Below, piece by piece: positions 40,661-50,697 of a DNA stretch of 64,000 bases (positions within the stretch are counted from its first letter, which is position 1; every line of letters starts with the position of its first letter). The notes under the pieces were generated by a model, which had not been told where the DNA came from, made no database searches, and was given only the letters and a program-made list of their open reading frames with translations. The DNA comes from Symbiodinium natans (lineage: Eukaryota; Sar; Dinophyceae; Suessiales; Symbiodiniaceae): positions 140,001-204,000 of the forward strand of contig CAJNDS010002366.1 of assembly GCA_905221605.1 (NCBI GenBank), in the 5' to 3' direction. Both the position numbers and the translations under genes were made by a program.

Positions 40661-40944
40661 CATGGGGGGGGTTGCGGTAGTTCAGGGTTTTTTTGATATT
40701 CAGGGCACTGGTCGTCATTGCCTCGCTGTAAATGCTGGGTCCGTGGGCTCGGGGCCCCGCTAGCATTCGCAGCGAGGCAATGTCCGCTAGTGAAGATTTT
40801 TCAGTGTCAGGGTGGAGGTTACGTATGCATATCTACTATGTATATGTGCTACATTGTACATGTATGGAGACTATTGAACGTATGTGTATGGTCTTCGAAA
40901 CCTCAACCCTGAACAAACACTCAACCTTAACCTGTCAACCTTGA

Positions 40945-40990
40945 ACCCTAAACCCTAAACCCTAAACCTTCAACCCTAAACTCTAAAACC
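40945..40990 (-). repeat. Interstitial telomere-type block, C-rich strand
   Basis: About six units, partly degenerate. Confidence 0.88.
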
Positions 40991-41007
40991 CCTCAACTAA
41001 AGCCTGC

Positions 41008-42720
41008 ATGGTAGTTGAAGAATGCCAAAACACCCATGAGGTGTGGGTGGTGGGAGCCATGTGGGACCATGGGTGCCAGGGGGTCGAGGGCATGGGGGCC
41101 ATGGGATGCAGCGGCCGGAGGGGGTGGGGAGAGCGAGGAGGCCGGAGCGGGCAGGCATGTGGGGCCCTTTACAGTCATCTGATAGGGTCTAGGGCCATGG
41201 GGCCACGGGGGCACAGGGGGTCGAGGGCATGGGGGCCATGGGATGGAGCGGGCGGAGCGGGCGGGGAGAGCGGGGAGGGCGGAGCGGGCGGGTGGGGCCC
41301 TTTAAAGTCATGTGATAGGGCTATAGGGGCCTGGGGCCACGGGGCCATGGGAAGGGTGCATGGGGGGGGGTGTGGGTGGTAGGAGCCATGTGGGATCATC
41401 TGGGAAGGGTGCATATGGGAGAGGGGGAGGGCTGTGGGTGTTGGAGCCATGTGGGATCATGCGGCCATGAACTGGAGCCCCTTAAAAGAATGCTAAAACA
41501 CCCATGAGGTGTGGGTGGATCGTGGGGCTATGAGCCATGGGTGCCAGGGCGTCGAGGGTGTGGGGGTTATGGGATGGAGCGGGCGGAGCGGGCGGAGGGG
41601 GAGGGCGGAGCGGGCGGGCATGCACTGGGTCTAGGGGCATGGGGCTGGGAAGGGTGCATGGGGGGGGGGGGGGGGGTGAGAGCGGGGAGGGCGGAGCGGG
41701 CGGGCATGCGCTGGGGCCCTTTAAAGTCATCTGATAGGGGCTAGGGGCATGGGGCCACGGGGCCATGAAAGGGTGCATGGGGGGGGGGGAGGGCGGAGCG
41801 GGCGGGCATGCACTAGGGCCCTTTAAAGTCATCTCGGGCGGAGCGGGCGGAGGGGGCGGGGAGAGCGGGCACGGGAAGGGTGCATGGGGATGGGGTGGGA
41901 GGGCGGAGCGGGCGGGCATGCACTGGGGCCCTTTCAAGTCATCTGATAGGGGCATGGGGCCACGGGGCCATGGGAAGGGTGCATGGAGGGGGAGGGTGTG
42001 TGGGTGGTGGCAGCCATGTGAGACATGGGGCCATGAGCTGAAGCCCCTAAAAGAATGCCAAAACATCCGTGAGGTGTGGGTGGTGGGAGCCATGTGGGAT
42101 CATGGGGCCATGAGCCATGGGTGGCATGGGGGCCATGCGATGGACATGGGAAGGGTGCATGGGGGGGGGGGGGGGGCAGCGGAGAAAAGCGGAGCGGGCG
42201 GGCATGCACTGGGGATAGGGGCATGGGGCCACGGGGCCATGGGAAACGTGCATGGGGGGTAGGGGTGTGTGGGTGGTGGCAGCCATGTGGGATCCTGAAG
42301 CCATGAGCTGGAGCCGGGTCGAGGGCATGGAGCCGGGGTCGAGGGCATGGGGGCCATGGAATGGAGCGGGCAGCGGGGAGCGGGCGGAGGGGGCTGCATG
42401 GAGGGATGGGGTGGGGAGAGCGGGGAGGGCGGAGCGGGCGGGCATGGATTGGGGCCCTTTCAAGTCATCTGATAGGGGCATGGGGCCACGGGGCCATGGG
42501 AAAGGTGCATGGAGGGGGAGGGTGTGTGGGTGGTGGCAGTGTGAGACATGGGCCATGAGCTGGAGCCCCTAAAAGAATGCCAAAACATCCATGAGGTGTG
42601 GGTGGTGGCAGCCATGTGGGATCCTGGGGCCATGAGCTGGAGCCGGGGTCGAGGGCATGGAGGCATGGGGGCCATGCGATGGAACGGGCGGAGCGGGCGG
42701 AGTGGCGGAAAGAGCGGCAA
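41008..42720 (+). repeat. Complex minisatellite, higher-order period about 0.5 kb
   Basis: A segment beginning AGAATGCCAAAACACCCATG and running through GTGTGGGTGGTGG-AGCCATGTGGGATC recurs near 41020, 41488, 42055 and 42577. Inside each period are several shorter cassettes with GGGCCCTTTAAAGTCATCTG and GCGGAGCGGGCGGGCATGC. Frames up to 203 codons on both strands (Gly/Trp or Pro/His-rich) come from the repeat. Confidence 0.92.
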
Positions 42721-42775
42721 GACTATGGGTCTTCACTAGCGCCTCCCCCGCTCAAAGCTGGGGTCGGCGGATATA

Positions 42776-42802
42776 CATGTATATATATATATATATATAC
42801 AT
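42776..42802. repeat. AT microsatellite
   Basis: Alternating TA run flanked by ACATGTA and CATACATAC. Confidence 0.85.
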
Positions 42803-42884
42803 ACATACGATTTACATCATAGCAATAAATAGCAGTGATAAGGTACCTTCAGGCAACCAAGGCCATGCCGGAAAATGTGGCCAG

Positions 42885-42959
42885 GTGCCGGAGCGGCCAG
42901 CGCCTACGCTTCAGGAGCCGGGGCCCCCAGCGGACCCTCCGCGGACCCTGGGCTTTGGG
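42885..42959 (+). CDS. Putative exon (VPERPAPTLQEPGPPADPPR)
   Basis: It follows GTGGCCAG and ends GGG|GTGTAG. Twenty-five codons, phase 0 to 0, beginning VPERPAPTLQEPGPPADPPR. The donor lies at the first bases of a G-rich telomere block. Confidence 0.45.
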
Positions 42960-42962
42960 GTG

Positions 42963-43032
42963 TAGGGTTTTAAGTTTAGGATTTAGGGTTTAGGGTTTAG
43001 GGTTTAGGGTTTAGGGTTTAGGGTTTAGGGTT
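42963..43032 (+). repeat. Interstitial telomere-type block, G-rich strand
   Basis: About nine units; the first three are degenerate. Confidence 0.92.
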
Positions 43033-43401
43033 GTGCCTGATTATTTTCTCGCTGGTGCTTGGTCTGCAGAGCCGCATGACGGGGATTGTCAGTGTTCTGG
43101 CTGTTCTGATGGGCTTTTCCCTCCTCGCATGGCTGCAAGATGACGTTGTAAGTTGCGAGCAAAAATAATCGGAGTCTTCAGAGTCTGTCAACAAGCGAGC
43201 CCACATTATTACGCATAGGCAGCCGAAGGGTCCAAGCCTACATCACTCTAACCTCTCATTCCCAAGCCGGTGAACACCGAATCGAGGGCTCCCTCAAGAC
43301 TCTTTAATGTAGAAGCGATGGCTGTACTGCATGCAAGCCCCAGAGCCTTTAGGGTGCACGACCCACAGCTCCAGAAGTGTTTAAAAGAACTGAACGGAAC
43401 T

Positions 43402-43528
43402 CCCTAAACCCTAAACCCTAAACCCTAAACCCTAAACCCTAAACCCTAAACCCTAAACCCTAAACCCTAAACCCTAAACCCTAAACCCTAAACCCTACAC
43501 CCTAAACCCTAAACCCTAAACCCTAAAC
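43402..43528 (-). repeat. CCCTAAA array, 18 units
   Basis: One CCCTACA variant; otherwise perfect. Among the three longest arrays here. Confidence 0.97.
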
Positions 43529-43573
43529 GAGCTCCTTGGTTTCTCGTGACAACCTCAGATCCGGATCTGTAAG

Positions 43574-43610
43574 GACATCACCCGCAGAGCTTCCTGTCCT
43601 GGAGGATGAG
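43574..43610 (+). CDS. Putative exon (TSPAELPVLEDE)
   Basis: It follows CTGTAAG and ends GAG|GCGCTC. TSPAELPVLEDE joins TSPA of one module to ELPV and an acidic tail. It lies 45 bp after the 18-unit C-rich array and 31 bp before a G-rich block. Confidence 0.4.
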
Positions 43611-43641
43611 GCGCTCGGATCTCTGGGGATGGTGTCCTCCA

Positions 43642-43733
43642 AGGGTTTAGGGTTTAGGGTTTAGGGTTTAGGGTTTAGGGTTTAGGGTTTGCGGCTTGAG
43701 GTTTAGGGTTGAGGAATAAGGGTTTAGGGTTTA
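43642..43733 (+). repeat. Interstitial telomere-type block, G-rich strand
   Basis: Seven good units then degenerate copies. Confidence 0.92.
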
Positions 43734-44004
43734 AATGCTGGTTGGGGTTGGTGTCGACTGTCCTGCATTTGAGCGAGAAATCCCTGAACCTCAAGCCGGA
43801 TGAAGCCCTAAGCTCTAAACCCTAAACCGTAAACCCTAAAGCCAGAAACGCCAACCCTGATGTGCGCCCAAGCCAAGCCAAAGAGGCATGGGCCTTAAGG
43901 CACAGGGAAACATCATCCCCAGCCGACCTTAAAGCACTCCTTTTGAACATGTTTTTAAACTATTGAAAACACTCAGTGAGGTTTCGTGCTGCCAGGGAAA
44001 GAGA

Positions 44005-44036
44005 CTCTAAACCCTAAACCCTAAACCCTAAACCCC
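44005..44036 (-). repeat. Interstitial telomere-type block, C-rich strand
   Basis: Four units; a weaker block lies at 43801-43842. Confidence 0.88.
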
Positions 44037-44096
44037 TTTCCAGGTGCTGCGTGGCTCAGCGCCTCCGGGCGTCTCTGCCGGGAGCTTGAAGCTGCC

Positions 44097-44227
44097 CTGA
44101 TGGGCTTTTGGGGCCTTAGAATCCCCCTCTTGCCAACCCAAGAATTTAGGGTTTAGGGTTTAGGGTTTAGGGGTTGGGGGTTAGGGGTTAGGGGTTAGGG
44201 GTTATGAGGAAAAAATTGCCCATGCAG
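44097..44227. mobile_element. Family B element with an internal TTTAGGG/TTAGGGG block
   Basis: CTGATGGGCTTTTGGGGCC and TTAGAATCCCCC form the left part; AAAAAATTGCCCATGCAGG forms the right. Between them (44145-44204) are four TTTAGGG units followed by four TTAGGGG units, replacing the normal family core. Confidence 0.68.
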
Positions 44228-44553
44228 GCAGGAATGCCTGGATGGTGCCAAAAAGCGCTTTCAGTGTCTAAACTTTATCACGTTCAAGAGGGCTGTTTTC
44301 TTGGGGGGGTTTGGCTTGGCCGTTTCTTTTTTCCTCCACCCCTCTTCTCCTGAATCTTCTTGCCAGCTGAGGTCTCGGGACCTGGTGTGTCGTCCTCCGC
44401 GCGGAACTTGGGGTTTTGGGCAGCTGCTGTTTCGGATCTCTACAGCTACGACACTGGGTTTAGGGTTTACGGTTTAGGAACCGGTAAGGGGGGGGGGGGC
44501 AGGCAAAAAAAGGGTCCGAAAACTGGCTCTGGGTGTGGGGGGAGTGACGGGGA

Positions 44554-44604
44554 GTGCCTGTTCTCACAACCTATACACCTTCGGCCCGAGGCCTCGGCGG
44601 ATAT
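44554..44604 (+). repeat. Dispersed 51-bp repeat, copy 2
   Basis: Matches 22251-22301. Here it is followed directly by a family C fragment (CCCCCAAATAGCATAGGATT). Confidence 0.7.
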
Positions 44605-44605
44605 A

Positions 44606-44670
44606 GACCCCCAAATAGCATAGGATTCCCACTAGAGTAAGGACCCCAATAAGTAATTCCGAATGCCCCC
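44606..44670. mobile_element. Family C element fragment
   Basis: CCCCCAAATAGCATAGGATT, AAGGACCCCAATAAG and ATTCCGAATGCCCCC. Only one half is present. A further fragment (AAGGACCCCAATAAGGTACC) is at 45085-45129. Confidence 0.55.
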
Positions 44671-44692
44671 TTTGTGCTCAGAAGGAAGCTCT

Positions 44693-44733
44693 ACCCTAAA
44701 CCCTAAACCCTAAACCCTAAACCCTAAACCCTG
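44693..44733 (-). repeat. Interstitial telomere-type block, C-rich strand
   Basis: Six units. Confidence 0.92.
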
Positions 44734-44819
44734 AGACCACAGCTGGGGGCGGGGAGAGAGCGCAACCACCTATACCGGATCGACGATCTCGACTTTCAGC
44801 CTCTAGGTGCCAAGGACAG

Positions 44820-44920
44820 TTAGGGTTTAGGGTTTAGGGTTTGGGGTTTAGGGTTTAGGGTTTAGGGTTTAGGGGGTTTGGGGTTTAGGGTTTAGGGTTT
44901 AGGGTTTAGGGTTTAGGGTT
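44820..44920 (+). repeat. Interstitial telomere-type block, G-rich strand
   Basis: About 14 units with TTTGGGG variants. Confidence 0.94.
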
Positions 44921-45135
44921 TTCCGAAGACAGTGAGGACAACATTGCACCTTGACAGCGAACAGCAAGAAAAAGCCAGCGCAAAGGACCGAAATGAATGG
45001 CGCAGCAAGTTTGTGCAATTAGTAGGGACAACCAGCCTTCTCTACTACTGCGATGGTTACTTAGCAATCCGAGTGCTAGCTAAATTATAAGGACCCCAAT
45101 AAGGTACCCCCCTAATTTCGGACACCCCAAATCAG

Positions 45136-45206
45136 GCTGCACCGCGGTCACCGAGTGAGCTGCCCGTGCCCACGGACAAGCCCTCGCCGACATCTTTGGC
45201 GGCCCC
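45136..45206 (+). CDS. Putative exon, PT-rich family (SPSELPVPTDKPSPTSLAA)
   Basis: It follows AATCAG and ends CC|GTGGCC. It opens AAPR like 1603 and reads SPSELPVPTDKPSPTSLAA. Closest to 1603 at the start and to 8299 at the end (TSLAA), as if modules have been exchanged. Confidence 0.5.
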
Positions 45207-45232
45207 GTGGCCCAAAGCCAGGAAGTAGAACA

Positions 45233-45487
45233 TAGGGTTTAGGGTTTTAGGGGTTAGGGGTTTAGGGTTCAGGGGGGTCGGGTTATACTTATGCGAATTG
45301 CTACCTGTATCCCCCAAAACCGTATTCGAATTTTTAAGGGGCCTACGGTATCGGGACTTCGGGAGCATGGCGCATTCGGGTTCGGCTTTTGGAGAGCTCA
45401 GAAGCATTTTGAGTGGCTTTCAGAGGACACGAGAAGGGTTTAGGGTTTAGGGTTTAGGGTCTACGGTTTAGGGTTTAGGGTTTAGGG
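45233..45487 (+). repeat. Two G-rich telomere-type blocks
   Basis: 45233-45271 (degenerate, TTAGGGG present) and 45436-45487 (seven units). Confidence 0.88.
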
Positions 45488-45615
45488 AAACCTACACTCA
45501 CACCCCATGCAAGTAAGGCTAGTTTCACGTTGAGGCTTCGGGCTTTGGGCGAGTATCATGGGCCGAAGGTCAGGATGTTCGAAGATTCGGCGTGGGTAAG
45601 GCTTGTTGAATACAA

Positions 45616-45825
45616 AACCCTAAACCCTAAACCCTAAACTGTTGCGGTGCCTGGCCGGGAAGGAAGGTGCAGGCCCGGTCGGCCAAACAAACAATCGCGG
45701 GCCGAGGCCTCCTGAAGCGTAACCCTGCAACCGACTGAACCGAAGAAGGCTCCGAGAAACCCTAAACCCTAAACCCTAAGCCCTAAACCCTAAACCCTAA
45801 ACCCTAGCCCTAAACCCTAAACCCT
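45616..45825 (-). repeat. Two C-rich telomere-type blocks
   Basis: 45616-45639 and 45758-45825 (about ten units, two with AGCCC). Confidence 0.92.
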
Positions 45826-45829
45826 TATA

Positions 45830-46477
45830 CCCACGGGTTAAGGGGTAGCTACTGTTTTCGCAAGAAGTCATGGGCCTGTGGAGGTAACTGTTCGGGCTCA
45901 AGACTTCTTCATGAAATCGCTTTCTTTTGGGAGGCCTTTTCCAAGCATGAAATGCATGAGTGGGCGGTTTAGTGATAGCCTATGGCCATGTCAGAGCCTC
46001 TTAACATTGCAGCACCTTGCACCCTCGGGCTGAAACGCCGGAGGTGCAGCTGGAGCCACAAGTGGGCTCAGCCGTCGCCTGAACCCCAATGGTGAAGCCA
46101 CTTGACACCTTCAGGGTCCTAACACAGAGAGGTGCCACTCAGAATCGTGCCCAGCACGTAAGCTTTTGTCCTAAATCAGATCTCAGAGACAGAGGTCCGA
46201 CACTTTGCGTGAGATTCTTGAAGAGCTTGGGGATAATGGAATACCAGCAGCCGATCATACGCGGCGAAATGGAACTGTCATGAATGGACCGAAGGTAAAT
46301 AGGCGGGGTAAGTCGGGAGCATGCTTGAACTTTAGGTTTGTGCGGTTGTAGGCTTGCATTAGCGATCCCCAAAAACCGTACTGACAGCTACTCTGCTTCA
46401 AACTACCAGCTAAAACAGTGGATGCCTTAAGTCTGTGACCCATTTAAACCCATCTAAAGCTTCCAAACAAGCCTTAA
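45830..46477. other. Unassigned sequence
   Basis: ACGCCGGAG|GTGCAGCTGGAG near 46037 could be a minor exon (TPEVQLEPQVGSAVA, then stop). Otherwise nothing recognised. Confidence 0.35.
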
Positions 46478-46629
46478 TCCCTAAACCCTAAACCCTAAAC
46501 CCTAAATGCCTGCTTACTAGGGTTGTAGAACAGTAGCTCGTAGTCTGTGAATCGAATTGCTAAGCTTCGCATGTGAGGCGCCACAATCCTCGGATGCAGT
46601 AGGGCGCCCAAGACCAGCTTCCGGATGGG

Positions 46630-46690
46630 GTTTAGGGTTTAGGGTTTAGGGTTTAGGGTTTACGGTTTAGGGTTTAGGGTGGGTTTAGGG
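46630..46690 (+). repeat. Interstitial telomere-type block, G-rich strand
   Basis: About eight units. A four-unit C-rich block lies at 46478-46506. Confidence 0.92.
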
Positions 46691-46809
46691 GAACCCATCC
46701 TCAGCTCAGACCTTTGTTTGAGCGAGTGGAGAGTATCGTGTCTGCGTATCGTTCACGGGTTCCCCTACTACCCCCCTCAAAACTACCCGCCCCCCCTTGA
46801 TCAAAAGGC

Positions 46810-46861
46810 CCCTAAACCCTAAACCCTAAACCCTAAACCCTAAACCCTAAACCCCAAACCC
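46810..46861 (-). repeat. Interstitial telomere-type block, C-rich strand
   Basis: Seven units, followed about 40 bp later by a G18-type run (46902-46919). Confidence 0.93.
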
Positions 46862-47111
46862 ATGAGTTCCAGGGTCTCCAAGTGTTCCGGGTTTCACCCT
46901 TGGGGGGGGGGGGGGGGGGCTGCGCTGAAGACAATTGCAGTGTTGTACCCGGAACATGTTGAGTCTCCGGTTCCTTCAGCCAAAAGTGTATCACCAGAAG
47001 GCTCGGGGAATCCATGCGAAGCGTTCCTGGAATGTACAAAGAGCCAACAGTCCCTAGGCTTCCCGAAGCCCGAAACCCGCACTGTGAACCCCTATGTCAA
47101 AACCACATGCC

Positions 47112-47212
47112 CCAAACCCTGAACCCTAAACCCTAAACCCTAACCCTAAACCCTAAACCCTAAACCCTAAACCCTAAACCCTAAAACCTAAAACCTAAAA
47201 CCCTAAACCCTG
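47112..47212 (-). repeat. Interstitial telomere-type block, C-rich strand
   Basis: About 14 units; the last ones are AAAACCT variants. Directly after it, CCGAG|GCCGCCGAATC to CCGAAG|GTGTCC (47226-47250) is a possible micro-exon (AAESALPK). Confidence 0.93.
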
Positions 47213-47310
47213 CCCCGGATTCCGAGGCCGCCGAATCTGCCTTGCCGAAGGTGTCCGCATCCGCCAGACTCCAAGCATCCGCAGGAATCCTTTGCACAGC
47301 CCGGCTTCAA

Positions 47311-47396
47311 GTTAGGGTTTAGGGTTTAGGGTTTAGGGTTTAGGGTTTAGGGTTTAGAGTTTAGGGTTTAGGGTTTAGGGTTTGGGAGTTTAGGGT
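47311..47396 (+). repeat. Interstitial telomere-type block, G-rich strand
   Basis: About 12 units with one TTTAGAG. Confidence 0.93.
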
Positions 47397-47692
47397 GAAG
47401 GTGCTTGCGCTTCCATGAGAGAGCCTATGCCCAGCGACTTGATACTAAGACAAATCCTGGATTACAACAGTATGCCTGGCAAAATCAAGCTAGTATACAA
47501 ACAGTGACGATGCTAACCCTAAACCCCAAACCCTAAACCCTAACCCTAAACCCCTCATAAATTCTCGATGGTGAGGCTCTCGACAGCTCAGCTATGATGT
47601 CCTCCGGCCAGCGCCCGAGTACGGTTGGGCCACTCCTGCAAGGGCTTTGTGTCTGTGTTTGGAGATCTCAGCTGGACTGCGAGATTTGCCTC

Positions 47693-47753
47693 TCTCTGTG
47701 TGTGTGTGTGTGTGTGTGTTTGTTTTTTTTGTTTGGGGGGGGGGGGGGGGGGG
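47693..47753 (+). repeat. TG microsatellite, T run and G19
   Basis: CTCTCTGTGTG... then a T-rich run with single G interruptions and 19 G (47735-47753). Confidence 0.9.
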
Positions 47754-47877
47754 TTGACGGGTGCAAATTTGAAGCTCCGAAGACAGATCTCCCATACGAC
47801 CCAGTAATGCTGTGTAGCCCGAAAGAGCCCTGCAGACAATGCTGTAGGGCAGTAGAGTACGGACATGTACTGTGGAC

Positions 47878-47952
47878 TCGGATGTTCCCCCTTATGCTAG
47901 CAGTCTTAATAGGGATTATAGTAGGGGGTGCTAGAATCCCTATGGAACATCC
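47878..47952. mobile_element. Family A element, short
   Basis: GGATGTTCCCCCTTATGC to CCCTATGGAACATCC, with CAGTCTTAATAGGGATTATA inside. It is followed immediately by a C-rich telomere block. Confidence 0.7.
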
Positions 47953-48103
47953 TAAAACCCTAAGCCCTCTAAGCCCTAAACCTTAACCCCTATACCCTAT
48001 ACCCTAAACCCTAAACCCTAAACCCTAAACCCTAAACCCTAAACCCTAAACCCTAAACCCTAAACCCTAAACCCTAAACCCTAAACCCTAAACCCTAAAC
48101 CCT
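47953..48103 (-). repeat. Longest CCCTAAA array
   Basis: Degenerate for about 48 bp, then about 14 uninterrupted units (48001-48103). It ends 39 bp before the exon at 48142. Confidence 0.97.
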
Positions 48104-48141
48104 CCCGAAGTGTGGACCCGCGTAGTGGCTGTGGGAAGCAG

Positions 48142-48197
48142 GGCCGCCCGAGTCGCCAACGGAGATGCCCGTGCCAACGGACGTGCCTGGGCGAGAC
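48142..48197 (+). CDS. Putative exon, PT-rich family (PPESPTEMPVPTDVPGRD)
   Basis: It follows GAAGCAG, phase 1 like 28471, and encodes PPESPTEMPVPTDVPGRD. No standard donor is seen before the family A element that begins at 48210. The frame would continue openly if the element and one target duplication were absent, so the insertion may have disturbed or replaced the exon end. Confidence 0.48.
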
Positions 48198-48209
48198 CAC
48201 AGTTGTAGC

Positions 48210-48334
48210 TTGGGATGTTCCTCATTATACGAACAGTCCTTAATAGGGATTATAGTTCCCCCTATTATAATCCCTAAGTTCCCCCTCTGATAATCCCTAT
48301 TAAAAACTGTTAAGTGTAAGGGGCAACATCCCAA
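48210..48334. mobile_element. Family A element with perfect 8-bp target duplication
   Basis: TTGGGATGTTCCTCATTATA to GGGGCAACATCCCAA, 125 bp, flanked exactly by GTTGTAGC (48202-48209 and 48335-48342). The interior repeats CCCCCTATTATAATCCC-like words. It lies at the 3' edge of the exon at 48142. Confidence 0.87.
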
Positions 48335-48342
48335 GTTGTAGC

Positions 48343-48768
48343 TGGTTGTGTGAAAATTGTCTCGAGGTGTTGAGGAGGTTTTGGAGATTCAAGGTGTCAC
48401 TGTGTATAGCAGCGTGTTACCAGGAGAGTCTGCTACAAGCTCTTTACCTTGGGGCCCTGAACGCTTAATGTGTGTGTGTGTAGCCATCTCTACTCTCTCC
48501 GTCCCTTCTCGTGTCTCGGTCGGGTGGTCGGACTGCTTCCATGCCTATAAGTGTGAGTAAGGTACCAGCAAAGTAAAGCCAAGATTGAGTTGGGGGCTCT
48601 TGTGCCTTTCTTGTGAGATCCCGTCCACGGGCCTTTACGTGCTTATTGGTCTTCCAGGCGTGCTTGCGCTGTGAAAAACCGGGGTGTGGGAGTCCTCGAG
48701 GTGGCGCAGCTCTTGAAGTTTGGTCCACATGAGTCGACCTTCATTGGGGTTCGAGATCCTCTGCCTAG
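48343..48768. other. Unassigned sequence
   Basis: An open + frame continues from the element for about 45 codons, but no domain is recognised. Confidence 0.35.
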
Positions 48769-48802
48769 GTGCCGTCTCCCACGACTCCGCGCGAGGATGA
48801 AG
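48769..48802 (+). CDS. Putative exon, PT-rich family (VPSPTTPREDEG)
   Basis: It follows CTGCCTAG and ends GAAG|GTTCGG, phase 0 to 1. VPSPTTPREDE(G) repeats the second half of the exon at 28471, including its split final Gly codon. Confidence 0.52.
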
Positions 48803-50078
48803 GTTCGGAAGATGGTTTCTTGCGGTCGGAAAGTAGAAGTATTTATTTCCATCTGCACACTCCATTTCCCAAATTCCAAACCTTACAAACAAAAACGTAC
48901 TGACAGACCACAAGCCGTTCAACCTCAATCCCCGCAGGTTCCCTTTGTGCCAAGGGCCAATGATTGGCAGAATGCCCTGAAGCGGGTTGAGGATCTAGGT
49001 GTTTGTGAGTTTGTGTTGAAAGTGCTATAAGGGCTTCAGTAAGGACTTTGGTTGAATTTGGTTGTACGGAATTTGTGAAGAAGCAAGCAGAGAGAGATAG
49101 AGGCAGACGAATACGAACAAGAAGAGAGACAGAGACAAACAATCAAAGAAAGAGAGAGAGAGGGAGGGAGAGAGAGAGAGAGAGAGTGTGTGTGTGTGCC
49201 TGCGTCCTGCGACGCGGAACAACTACATCGCAAACCTCCGAAAGTCGAGCCCCGAGCTTCCGGCTCCCAAATCATGGTCCCCATCATACAAGGACGGGGT
49301 CAGCCCACAACAAAAACATGCCAACGGCAACAGAAAAAACACCAACTATAATTGACCATGCTGTAACTCTTTGTTTTCTCTCTGTTCTGGCACAAGCGAG
49401 CTTTCGGGCACAATTCCGGAATTGCGTCGTCTCCCATGATACCATGAATCCCAAGCCAGGCGAAACCATCACAGCACCCACGGCCTGGGCCGTTGGAAGG
49501 GGACAGCAAGTGGGCTTCGTTAAAGACATCCTATCGGAAGTTATGGGTCGCATGAAGTGGGTTCCATTTGCCTTTTGAAAAAGTGCAGCTTGGGTTGGCC
49601 ACTGGATGGTAGGAAGGCTTGAGTTTTTTGCAACTGTTAGGAGTTCTCCGGAAAGTATCGTGCTTCTGTTGGGAGATCGATTTTGAGATAAAGCTTGAGG
49701 GTTTTGTTGGAGGTATACGAGTGTTTGAGGTTTAGGTCCCCGAGGATTGAAGGCTCTTGCACAAGGAGACTCTTCTGTGCACGGGCACGTAGCAGAGTTG
49801 GCTTTCTTTGATCGAACGCCCTCGCTTAAGCGCAGAACCAGCTGAGCCAAGTCATGTCTACGCTGACAATTTCCTGGGGTTTGGCCTGCAACTTGTGGCA
49901 TGTGTTGGATTGTTTGGGTTACGCCCCTAAGCCGACGCGGTGAAGCCCGTGGCTTTTGACTCTTGACAACATCTTGAGCCCTGATTGCTGAATCCACTTC
50001 AGCGACTTCCGCAAGAAGGCTCTCGTGAACAAGAGTGCGATTGAACCTGTTTCTTCTTTTTCTTCTCTTTTTCCGAGG
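48803..50078. other. Unassigned sequence with a GA microsatellite
   Basis: Positions 49147-49198 are AGAGAG with GGGAGG, then TGTGTG. A 237-codon frame runs on the - strand (49284-49997). It ends in a hydrophobic stretch (WSIIVGVFSVAVGMFLLW) that could span a membrane, but it has no other support and its composition is ordinary. No telomere blocks lie here. Confidence 0.4.
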
Positions 50079-50120
50079 TCGTCCCTACAGTGCAGACGCC
50101 CACGCGGACGGTGGCAGAGG
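50079..50120 (+). CDS. Putative 42-nt exon (VVPTVQTPTRTVAE)
   Basis: A strong pyrimidine tract (TTTCTTCTTTTTCTTCTCTT) and CCGAG precede it; GAG|GTCTGG follows. Fourteen codons, phase 0 to 0. It is the first of a run of near-identical modules ending TPTR-x-x-x-E. Confidence 0.55.
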
Positions 50121-50562
50121 TCTGGAGTCCGGTGTTGTGGCCTGGTAATCGACCCTTGAACCCCCGAGCCCTTGACAGCCTCCAACCTCAAAATCCTTAC
50201 CCCTAAAACCATTAGCTGAGGTTCGTGGGCCAGTGAACTATCAGGGGGTGTGCCCTCAACATGTGGGCATTCGAGACACTGGCACACTCAAGTTGCTGAG
50301 CATCGTCTCTACCATGAGCCGAAAGATCAAGCTGCAAATGTGTCCTGATGCATTTGGGGAAACAGGTGGTTGCTGTCCACGCTGTCCTCTAACACCTCAA
50401 CCCGACATTGTACTTAAGCATACACACACACACACCCACACACAAGAGCTCGCAAGCGGTAGTTTCCAAACCCGTGGCCCACAAAATTGCGCGTAAGCCA
50501 CCCGTGCCCCGCACCAAGCCCAAAAGTTTCTACAAATGATCCCGGAATCATGCCCTCGCCAG

Positions 50563-50607
50563 GGTACAGTTCCCACTGCAGAGACACCGACGCGGACGGT
50601 CGTGGAG
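50563..50607 (+). CDS. Putative 45-nt exon (GTVPTAETPTRTVVE)
   Basis: It follows TCGCCAG and ends GAG|GCATGT. The frame stays open for 48 nt into the next module at 50656, so the two could also be one longer exon. Confidence 0.5.
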
Positions 50608-50655
50608 GCATGTTCCATTGAGGCCTTCAGGTTTGTTTCTTTTGTTGTGCTCAAG

Positions 50656-50697
50656 GTAGCCGCGCCAACTGCATCGCCCACACGGACAGCCGCCGAG
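50656..50697 (+). CDS. Putative 42-nt exon (VAAPTASPTRTAAE)
   Basis: A pyrimidine-rich stretch and CTCAAG precede it; GAG|GCGCAC follows. Same length and ending as 50079. Confidence 0.5.

Noticed and set aside
41008-42739. Long frames on both strands (up to 203 codons)
   Set aside because: They come from the minisatellite, which is open in several frames at once.
48202-48335. Family A copy as an exact GT-AG introner
   Set aside because: GT occurs at the start of the left duplication, but the matching end would be AA. Using the next AG would shift the frame by one base relative to the empty site.
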